5,533 bases of DNA from assembly GCA_017398245.1 (NCBI GenBank), contig JAFQGN010000187.1, positions 1-5,533 of the forward strand, read 5' to 3'. Positions 1 to 4,492 of the stretch are shown one piece after another; within the stretch, counting starts at the first letter, position 1; each line of letters opens with the position of its first letter. The notes under the pieces are model-generated. The model did no database searches. It was given only the letters and a program-made list of their open reading frames with translations, and was not told where the DNA came from. The stretch comes from Clostridia bacterium (GTDB lineage: Bacteria > Bacillota_A > Clostridia > Christensenellales > Aristaeellaceae). The translations under genes and the position numbers were made by a program.

Positions 1-116
1 GCTGCCGCCAGGGCGAACAGGGTGAGCGCGCCCCGGCGCAAAAGCTTCAGGGCGGCGCTGTCCGGCCTCGTATCGTTATCCGCTATGCGCCGCTTCGCAA
101 AGTTCGCTATCATCAT
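1..116 (-). CDS. N-terminal fragment of an unidentified protein (runs off the left edge)
   Basis: Reading leftwards from the ATG at 116, an open frame of 38 codons continues to the window edge without a stop. It begins MMIANFAKRR, is rich in charged residues for about 28 residues, and then turns hydrophobic (GALTLFALAA), which fits a basic cytoplasmic N-terminus leading into a first membrane segment. A GGGG-containing ribosome binding site (125-128) lies 8 nt before the start, and a good promoter (163-191) sits upstream, separated from the preceding gene by a terminator. The second ATG (113) is an alternative start. Too little protein is visible to name a family; an integral membrane protein is the most likely class. 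The reading frame, Shine-Dalgarno and promoter are seen directly; the membrane location is inferred. Confidence 0.6.
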   Translation of the reverse strand, partial: MMIANFAKRRIADNDTRPDSAALKLLRRGALTLFALAA

Positions 117-162
117 TACATTTACCCCGCAGCAATAGTATCTTTCCATATGTTTTACACGT

Positions 163-191
163 ATTGTACCGCAGCGCCGCGCCTGCGTAAA
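163..191 (-). promoter_or_regulatory. SigA-type promoter for the left-edge gene
   Basis: On the minus strand, TTTACG (186-191, four of six consensus bases) and TACAAT (163-168, five of six) are separated by exactly 17 bp. The element lies about 47 nt upstream of the start codon at 116. The -35 hexamer overlaps the end of the U tract of the preceding terminator, so the two transcription units are packed back to front with no spare sequence. Confidence 0.6.
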
Positions 192-225
192 GAAAAACCT
201 TCCGCCATTTAGGCGAAAGGTTTTT
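189..225 (-). terminator. Rho-independent terminator of the DUF6198-like gene
   Basis: Arms at 193-206 and 212-225 form a 14-bp stem around a 5-nt loop. The single imperfection is a U·G wobble when transcribed leftwards but an A/C mismatch when transcribed rightwards, which shows the intended direction. The leftward transcript ends in UUUUU-C-UUU. The hairpin starts 32 nt after the stop codon of the 258-941 gene. Confidence 0.88.
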
Positions 226-257
226 GCATATTGTTCCAGAGTCTGGCTCAAGCCGTA

Positions 258-941
258 CTATTCAAAATACTTGCGAAGCGGCCATCTGTCGTAAAATTCG
301 AAGTGCTTTTCCAGCGCCTTCGTGCACAGGCCGATCAGCCAGCCGTTGACCAGCGCGCAGAACACGGTGCCCAGCTTGACGCCCTCAAAATGCCACAGCC
401 CGAAAAACGCGAACGAGAGCACGACTGCCAGCGCGCAGCTGACGCAATCGTACACCGTTTTGACCTGCGGGATGGGCAGGCCAAGCTTGCGCGCTACCTC
501 GCGCACGAACAGTTCGTACACCTCCGGCGCGATATACGTGCGGAAGAGCATCGCCACGCCCACCGAGCACAGGACCATTCCCGCCACATAATACGCGCCG
601 CGCAGCAGCATACCGCCTGCGGGCAAGGGCGAGGCCAGCAGCAGCGCGCCGTCCAGCAAAAGGCCGTAGAGCACCGCCGTGACAAACGAAAACAGGAAGG
701 AGGCGCGGAATTTGCCAAGGACGCACATCAGCACGATGAGCAGCACGGCCTGCAGCGTGTATTCCGCCATGCCGAAGCTGAAAAACGGCAGAAACGCCGA
801 GACCTTCAGATGCAGGATATAGGCCGGCGCGACGACCATGGACATGCCGAAATCCGCCTTTTCCATCAGCGCGGTGCCGATGGCCAGAATGACCATACCA
901 AGCGCGTAGGCCGCCTCGGCGGAAAACTTTTTCTTTTGCAT
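258..941 (-). CDS. DUF6198 / YczE-like integral membrane protein
   Basis: This 227-residue protein is strongly hydrophobic, with about six membrane segments (roughly residues 10-27, 34-55, 60-78, 82-102, 115-135, 166-184 and 190-210; the second may be re-entrant). The N-terminal block contains KADFGMSMV and PAYILHLK, followed by FGMAEY. This pattern is what I recall for the Firmicutes YczE/YyaS/YitT-like group (DUF6198), whose biochemical role is unsettled; transport is often assumed. The start at 941 is chosen because AAGAAGG (948-954) precedes it by 6 nt. The longer frame reaching 1049 would place its first codons inside a promoter and hairpin, and its extra N-terminus is not membrane-like. 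The gene is alone between its own promoter (1040-1068) and a terminator (193-225). Family assignment is from pattern recall, not a search. Confidence 0.8.
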   Translation of the reverse strand: MQKKKFSAEAAYALGMVILAIGTALMEKADFGMSMVVAPAYILHLKVSAFLPFFSFGMAEYTLQAVLLIVLMCVLGKFRASFLFSFVTAVLYGLLLDGALLLASPLPAGGMLLRGAYYVAGMVLCSVGVAMLFRTYIAPEVYELFVREVARKLGLPIPQVKTVYDCVSCALAVVLSFAFFGLWHFEGVKLGTVFCALVNGWLIGLCTKALEKHFEFYDRWPLRKYFE

Positions 942-947
942 AAGGAA

Positions 948-954
948 CCTTCTT
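948..954 (-). promoter_or_regulatory. Ribosome binding site that fixes the DUF6198-like start
   Basis: AAGAAGG on the minus strand lies 6 nt upstream of the ATG at 939-941. No comparable site precedes the upstream ATG at 1049, which would also lie upstream of the predicted transcription start. Confidence 0.75.
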
Positions 955-989
955 TCGCGGGCGGCCGGGCTCGTGCGCCGGGATCGCCC

Positions 990-1035
990 AAAAATAAAGC
1001 CTTCGGCGTTTGGATACAGAAACGCCGAAAGCTTT
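990..1035 (-). terminator. Terminator-like hairpin at the 5' end of the DUF6198-like transcript
   Basis: Two 16-nt arms (996-1011 and 1020-1035) pair around an 8-nt loop. The only non-Watson-Crick position is a U·G wobble in the leftward transcript. The stem is followed by A and then UUUUU (990-994). It could end read-through from the four-gene operon to its right, which has no other obvious terminator. It also sits immediately downstream of a promoter whose predicted first base (about 1033) is inside the first arm, so it may instead be an attenuator or a 5' stabilising stem. The structure is clear; its role is inferred. Confidence 0.7.
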
Positions 1036-1039
1036 GCAT

Positions 1040-1068
1040 ATGATACCATTCCGGCCGCGCCGTGTCAA
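1040..1068 (-). promoter_or_regulatory. Near-consensus SigA promoter with extended -10
   Basis: On the minus strand, a perfect TTGACA (1063-1068), a 17-bp spacer and TATCAT (1040-1045, five of six consensus bases) are seen, with TGG directly before the -10 giving an extended -10 TGn motif. The predicted transcription start is near 1033. It should drive the DUF6198-like gene with a leader of about 90 nt. Confidence 0.85.
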
Positions 1069-1084
1069 GCGCGCCTTTGGGCCG

Positions 1085-1098
1085 CCGGAGTTCTCCGG
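1085..1098. repeat. Short inverted repeat upstream of the promoter (possible operator)
   Basis: CCGGAG-TT-CTCCGG is a perfect 6-bp inverted repeat with a 2-bp centre, lying 16 bp upstream of the -35 hexamer at 1063-1068. It has no U tract on either strand, so it does not look like a terminator. A binding site for a dimeric regulator is possible, but in GC-rich DNA a chance palindrome of this size is not rare. Confidence 0.3.
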
Positions 1099-1102
1099 GC
1101 AG

Positions 1103-1250
1103 ATCTGCTTCTTTGCCGGCCGTTGGGTCTTTAAGGTTTAAGACGCCTCTGCTTCTGACGGGATTGCTTCTTAGCCGGTCGTTAGGTCTTTAAGGTCAGA
1201 GGAACAACTACTTTTGACGGGCGCGCTTCTTGAGGGGCCGTTGGATCTCT
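1103..1250. repeat. 59-bp-period imperfect tandem repeat including the 3' end of the EamA gene
   Basis: Three copies share a core whose left edge begins at 1106 (TGCTTCTTT), 1165 (TGCTTCTTA) and 1224 (CGCTTCTTG), giving two exact 59-bp steps. The 9-mer CTTTAAGGT also recurs at 1129 and 1188, and GACGG at 1157 and 1216, with the same offset. The left two copies match at about 30 of 36 bases; the middle copy and the coding copy match at 29 of 41. The right-hand copy encodes the last residues of the transporter (IQRPLKKRARQK). In the homologous frame the middle copy reads RPAKKQSRQK after a stop, and the left copy TQRPAKKQ. The two left copies are outside the gene. Confidence 0.8.
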
Positions 1251-2095
1251 CCAGCCAGAGTTGCGCCCAGCACCAGAGCCGCGCCCAGTACGCCCGCCGC
1301 GCCAATGGGCTCGCGCAGCAAAAAAGCCGAGAGCAGCACTGCGAGGGCCGGGTCGATATAGCTCAGAAGGGCCGCCGTCTGCGAAGGCAGCGCGCCCAGC
1401 GCGCCGAAGTACAGCGCGTACGCCACGCCCGTGTGCACGACGCCCACCACGGCCACCATGCCAAGGGCGGGAACGCTCGGCATGGAAAGCGCGCTTCCTT
1501 CGGCCAGGAGGACGTACGGAAGCATCACCACAGCCGCGGCCGCAAGCTGGCAGACCGTCCTGTCCATCGGCTCGATACTACGGATCATGCGGTTGCACAG
1601 CATCACGCCCGCATACAGGCCCGCCGCGCCCAGCGCCAGCGCGATCCCCTTCCCCTGCGCGGCTGCGCCGCCATCCAACACGCCGGAGGCCAGCACGACG
1701 CCCAGCACCGAAAGCGCGGCGCACACGGTTTTTCTGCGCCCGAGGCGCTCGCCAAAGAGCAGGGGCGACACCAGCAGCACCAGCACCGGGCCCATTTCGT
1801 AGCAAAGGGTCGCCACGGCGACGGAGGTGAAATTGTACGCCTCAAACAGCAGTATCCAGTTGCCGCCGAGGCATGCGCCCGAGGCGAGCAGCCACCGGAA
1901 ATTGCGCCGGACTGCGCTTTTATCCGCCTTCCGGCCGCGAAGGGCCATCAAAGCCAGCAGAAATACGGCGCCGATCACCGCGCGGGAGAGCGCGAGCGCC
2001 CCGCTGGGCAGATCGATAAAGCGACGGAACACACCGATGGTGCCGAAGATGGCCATCGCCGCGGCCGCGCTGAGTTTCGCCCTGTTTCCGTTCAT
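1208..2095 (-). CDS. EamA-family (DMT superfamily) transporter
   Basis: This 295-residue protein has ten predicted membrane segments in two homologous five-helix halves (about residues 7-137 and 149-281), the usual length and architecture of EamA-type drug/metabolite transporters in the cytoplasmic membrane. The first half ends with the family pattern PLLFGERLG (111-119) and the second with the equivalent DPALAVLLSAFLLREPIG (248-265); both keep the conserved glutamate. The C-terminus is a basic cytoplasmic tail (KKRARQK). The start is supported by AAAGGAGG (2103-2110) 7 nt upstream. It follows the kinase gene by 52 nt in the same direction and is probably the last gene of the operon. Substrate cannot be predicted; amino acids, metabolites or nucleotide precursors are all known for the superfamily, mostly as export. 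Its 3' end is part of a 59-bp tandem repeat. Confidence 0.92.
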   Translation of the reverse strand: MNGNRAKLSAAAAMAIFGTIGVFRRFIDLPSGALALSRAVIGAVFLLALMALRGRKADKSAVRRNFRWLLASGACLGGNWILLFEAYNFTSVAVATLCYEMGPVLVLLVSPLLFGERLGRRKTVCAALSVLGVVLASGVLDGGAAAQGKGIALALGAAGLYAGVMLCNRMIRSIEPMDRTVCQLAAAAVVMLPYVLLAEGSALSMPSVPALGMVAVVGVVHTGVAYALYFGALGALPSQTAALLSYIDPALAVLLSAFLLREPIGAAGVLGAALVLGATLAGEIQRPLKKRARQK

Positions 2096-2147
2096 CCGTC
2101 CGCCTCCTTTGTATGCCGGTGGATTCGCCCGAACGCCTGTGCCGGGA

Positions 2148-2750
2148 TCATGTCGCTTTTCCGTTCAGCATCGCCCGCACGCGCCCGGCCAGCTCGCCGA
2201 TCTGCACACGGGCAAAATCCGTCGTATCCACTGTGATCACCGGCCCGCCGATATCAAACGAATGCATTCCGCGCGCGCGGATCCCCCGCTCAAAAGCCTC
2301 AAACGGGATCGGCTGGACGACGCGCCCGGGCTCTGTTTCCGGGTAGCGATCGTTCACAACATGCCCGCGATGCCGCAGCGGGCTATTGTTACGCTCGGCA
2401 TAGCGCGCATACAGCGTGCGCAGATCCGCCTCCAGCCGCACGGTGATCGTTTTGCAGGGGCAATCCTCCAGAAGGCGCAAAAGCCCCTCTTTGCTTGCAT
2501 TTTCGAAATTGTTTTCCAGAATAACGCTTTGCCCGGCGCGCAGAGTCCGCCGCGCGGCATCGTACAGAATGCGCGTGGCCGCCTCTCCCAGCCGCACCTT
2601 TTCCTCGCGCGAGGAAAAGCCGAGTGCATCGAACAGGATCTCCTTGAGATCGTCCTTTGAGAACACGGGCAGGCCCAGTTCATCGCCCAGCACCCTGGCA
2701 ACCGTGCTCTTTCCCGAAGCCGGCGCGCCCGTGACCAGAATGCAATACAT
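2148..2750 (-). CDS. Small P-loop kinase (AAA/zeta-toxin/PNK-like NTPase fold)
   Basis: The 200-residue protein opens with a beta strand and Walker A motif GAPASGKST (8-16), followed by FSKDD (30-34), where D33 or D34 is placed like the catalytic or substrate-binding aspartate of shikimate-kinase-, zeta- and chloramphenicol-phosphotransferase-like enzymes. LENNF (78-82) matches the ExNF block of predicted single-domain kinases of this group, and the arginines in RNNSPLRHRGH (120-130) fit a LID that closes over ATP. The end returns to a strand (VITVDTTDF). It most likely phosphorylates a small molecule in the cytoplasm; the substrate is unknown. The start at 2750 is chosen because AAGGAG (2760-2765) sits 9 nt upstream and the fold begins immediately. 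An alternative ATG at 2798 overlaps the previous stop (TGATG) but adds 16 charged residues and has no clear Shine-Dalgarno. No antitoxin-like partner adjoins it. Confidence 0.82.
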   Translation of the reverse strand: MYCILVTGAPASGKSTVARVLGDELGLPVFSKDDLKEILFDALGFSSREEKVRLGEAATRILYDAARRTLRAGQSVILENNFENASKEGLLRLLEDCPCKTITVRLEADLRTLYARYAERNNSPLRHRGHVVNDRYPETEPGRVVQPIPFEAFERGIRARGMHSFDIGGPVITVDTTDFARVQIGELAGRVRAMLNGKAT

Positions 2751-2759
2751 CCGCCGCTT

Positions 2760-2765
2760 CTCCTT
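2760..2765 (-). promoter_or_regulatory. Ribosome binding site that favours the 2750 start of the kinase
   Basis: AAGGAG (within AAAGGAGA on the minus strand) is 9 nt from the ATG at 2748-2750. If translation began at 2798 instead, this sequence would lie inside the coding region. Confidence 0.6.
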
Positions 2766-2797
2766 TCCCGTCCGTTCCAATTCCTGTTCTGCCCGCA

Positions 2798-3874
2798 TCA
2801 GCGCCAGAAGAGGGGCACGTCTTTCCAGACGCCGCCTTCCTTGGCCGCATCATGGGCGATGAGGCCGGGAACGGACATATCCAGCGCGCGCACGATATCG
2901 ATGGGCGGCTTGGTATCGTTTACGATGCTGGAGAGGAAATCGCGCACGAGGAAATATTCGCTGGTGCCGTGGCCGCCAAGGCGCGCTTCCTCCGGCGCGT
3001 TCTTGTCCACGGTGGAAATTTCGATCGGAACGCATTTTTCGTCCTCGCCCTCGATATAGCGAAGGCCCATGTTGTCGTACTTCGTGCGGCCGGTCTCGAG
3101 ACAGCCCTTTGTGCCGTAGACCGAATAGGCGCACAGCGGCGTTTTGCGCGTGGCGACGGAGGAGCGCAGAACCTTGATGGTCGCGCCCTTTTTGGTTTGG
3201 AACAGGCCGACCTGCATATCGATAAAGCCGTCGCCCTCGTGCGGGAGGATCGTGGCCGTGTTGCCGCTGCCCGTGCAGCGCACGATATAATCGTCCGGCA
3301 TCATCTGCAAAATGGGGCCGAGCGAATGGGAGCAATAATGCAGCGGCGCGCGGTGCACGCGCCATTTTTCCTCGCCGGTGACGGCGTCGATGACCAGATT
3401 GCGGATCTCGTGCACGTAATCGGCCTCGGCATAATAGATATCGCCGAGTCTGCCGGAATCGGCCATCTGCTTCCAGTCCAGCGCAAAGGCCATATAGCAG
3501 CAGTTTTCCGCCATCATATATTTGCGATCGCTGCGCATGACCGCGCGGTGGATACGCTCGCAGCCCTCCAGAGTGGAGGCGGCGGTGACTTCCGAAAGCA
3601 CATGGCAGCCCGCCTCGATGGCCGAAACGACCTGATCGGCATGGAAGGGCATGGGCGTGCCCAGCACCACGATATCGCAGCCACTTTCGATGAAATCTTC
3701 GTATTTGGTGAACAGCGCGCCGTCGTCAAGGGCGTAATCGCGGCCGTGCTGCTCAAGCTTTTGCTCGTTCGTATCGCAAATGGCCGTTACCTCGGTCAGC
3801 GCGTTCTTTGCAAACAAATTTCCGTAGGCCGTGCCGCGGCCGATGCCCACAAGGCCGACTTTCAGCTTCGTCAT
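2798..3874 (-). CDS. Gfo/Idh/MocA-family NAD-dependent enzyme, atypical active site
   Basis: This 358-residue protein has an N-terminal Rossmann domain (about 1-125) with the dinucleotide loop VGLVGIGRG (6-14) and D34 (ICDTN) at the end of strand 2, which favours NAD(H) over NADP(H). The C-terminal alpha/beta domain follows (about 126-345). The usual EKP motif is replaced by SEVTA (94-98). The later block HYCSHSLGP (179-187) and GGHG (300-303) resemble, as I recall them, motifs of the branch that includes NAD-dependent glycosidases such as GH109, so a glycoside-cleaving or sugar-epimerising role is possible besides simple dehydrogenation. No signal peptide is seen; it is cytoplasmic. The start at 3874 is preferred because AAGGAG (3884-3889) is 9 nt away; the ATG at 3883 directly abuts that site. 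It follows the GyrI-like gene by 14 nt. Family membership is strong, activity uncertain. Confidence 0.88.
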   Translation of the reverse strand: MTKLKVGLVGIGRGTAYGNLFAKNALTEVTAICDTNEQKLEQHGRDYALDDGALFTKYEDFIESGCDIVVLGTPMPFHADQVVSAIEAGCHVLSEVTAASTLEGCERIHRAVMRSDRKYMMAENCCYMAFALDWKQMADSGRLGDIYYAEADYVHEIRNLVIDAVTGEEKWRVHRAPLHYCSHSLGPILQMMPDDYIVRCTGSGNTATILPHEGDGFIDMQVGLFQTKKGATIKVLRSSVATRKTPLCAYSVYGTKGCLETGRTKYDNMGLRYIEGEDEKCVPIEISTVDKNAPEEARLGGHGTSEYFLVRDFLSSIVNDTKPPIDIVRALDMSVPGLIAHDAAKEGGVWKDVPLFWR

Positions 3875-3883
3875 TCTTCGCAT

Positions 3884-3889
3884 CTCCTT
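3884..3889 (-). promoter_or_regulatory. Ribosome binding site that fixes the Gfo/Idh start at 3874
   Basis: AAGGAG on the minus strand shares its first base with the TGA stop (3889-3891) of the upstream GyrI-like gene and lies 9 nt before the ATG at 3872-3874. The upstream ATG at 3881-3883 touches the site with no spacer and so is a poor start. The overlap with the upstream stop suggests translational coupling. Confidence 0.7.
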
Positions 3890-4341
3890 CAGGCTTCGAT
3901 CGGTTCGATCGGGAAATAGTAGTCCATCTGCCCGTAGCCCAGAACGCGCTGCGCGGCGGGCGGGGTGATCACATTGCCCAGCTGCGGGCGGGAGGCATCC
4001 ATGGCAAAGCCGTTTTCCGCCAGAAACGTGCTGACTGCCTGCACAAGGGCCGGGTAGTCGGTATCCTGATCCTTATCAGTCGCCACGGCGTACAGACCGC
4101 CGGGAAAATCGTACATTTCCAGTTCCTCCGGCACGTCCATATCCGGCGTGAACAGGTGCAGCCAACGCAGCTGCGCGCCGTTCGTGCCGGGCTCTTCGGC
4201 CAGAAAATCGCTCGGCCAGACTCCCTTTTTCTGCCTGTCCATCCAGAGCATGAATACTTCCAGCCTTCCGTCGCCAAACATGCCCGGCTGCGAGGAGACC
4301 ATTTTCTGGGCCGGGATTTCGATAATGCGTACATTTTGCAT
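3889..4341 (-). CDS. Stand-alone GyrI-like / AraC effector-binding-type protein
   Basis: The 150-residue protein has no helix-turn-helix and consists of a single domain resembling the GyrI-like small-molecule-binding fold. It opens with an N-terminal strand (VRIIEIPAQKMVSS, 4-17), has a central MYDFPGGLYAV (76-86) like the strand-and-gate element of the family, then a helix (YPALVQAVSTFLAENGF, 96-112) and a closing strand ending DYYFPIEPIEA, where YFPI resembles the common final motif. Related domains bind drugs or effectors at the C-terminus of AraC/MerR regulators, and free-standing ones are known, some proposed to sequester or hydrolyse small molecules. The start is supported by GGAGG (4350-4354) 8 nt upstream and the promoter at 4371-4399. 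As first gene of the operon it may sense or bind the operon's substrate; this is inference. Assignment is by pattern only. Confidence 0.72.
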   Translation of the reverse strand: MQNVRIIEIPAQKMVSSQPGMFGDGRLEVFMLWMDRQKKGVWPSDFLAEEPGTNGAQLRWLHLFTPDMDVPEELEMYDFPGGLYAVATDKDQDTDYPALVQAVSTFLAENGFAMDASRPQLGNVITPPAAQRVLGYGQMDYYFPIEPIEA

Positions 4342-4370
4342 AGTTTGTTCCTCCGCATGGTTCTGCTTGT

Positions 4371-4399
4371 ATTATACGTATATTTGCGCCTGCGGTAAA
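4371..4399 (-). promoter_or_regulatory. SigA promoter of the four-gene operon
   Basis: A perfect TATAAT (4371-4376) and TTTACC (4394-4399, four of six consensus bases) are spaced by 17 bp on the minus strand. The -10 ends 29 nt before the GyrI-like start codon, so the leader is about 23 nt. A perfect 10-bp palindrome, TATACGTATA (4373-4382), overlaps the -10 and could bind a regulator or simply reflect the AT-rich promoter. Confidence 0.82.
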
Positions 4400-4452
4400 C
4401 CCAAACATGCGCCCGCGCTGCGCGCAAAGAGCATGTCTCCTGCCGCCGGGGT

Positions 4453-4489
4453 TGAAAAATGCGCCCTCCGAGAAAAAGGAGAGCGCATT
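4453..4489 (-). terminator. Rho-independent terminator of the aldo/keto reductase gene
   Basis: Arms at 4458-4469 and 4478-4489 form a 12-bp stem around an 8-nt loop. Its one imperfect position is a U·G wobble in the leftward transcript only. The stem runs into a U tract (4455-4460 on the minus strand). It begins 3 nt after the stop codon at 4493. Confidence 0.9.
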
Positions 4490-4492
4490 CTG

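Noticed and set aside
231..1043. Long plus-strand open frame of 270 codons
   Set aside because: It lies antisense to the DUF6198-like gene, its product is dominated by H, Q, R and A as expected for the complement of a GC-rich membrane protein gene, and it has no Shine-Dalgarno.
942..1049. N-terminal extension of the DUF6198-like protein starting at 1049
   Set aside because: The codons overlap the -10 and spacer of the promoter and the hairpin, lie partly upstream of the predicted transcript start, and lack a ribosome binding site.
1046..1105. A possible fourth copy of the 59-bp repeat
   Set aside because: Only a short CCGGCCG match occurs, at an offset of 65 rather than 59, which is expected by chance in this GC-rich sequence.
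942..1207. Riboswitch or tRNA in the longest intergenic region
   Set aside because: Apart from the promoter, the hairpin, the short inverted repeat and the tandem repeat, no cloverleaf or recognisable conserved aptamer core is visible on either strand.
1214..2236. Plus-strand open frame of 340 codons
   Set aside because: Antisense to the EamA gene, with a low-complexity His/Arg/Ala-rich product and no recognisable domain or ribosome binding site.
2148..3883. Toxin-antitoxin or defence island based on the zeta-like kinase
   Set aside because: No small antitoxin gene, nuclease or other defence partner is present, and the neighbours are metabolic enzymes and a transporter.
2852..3919. Plus-strand open frame of 355 codons
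   Set aside because: Antisense to the Gfo/Idh gene. Long mirror frames are common when codons ending in G or C leave few stops on the opposite strand, and no known fold is visible in the product.
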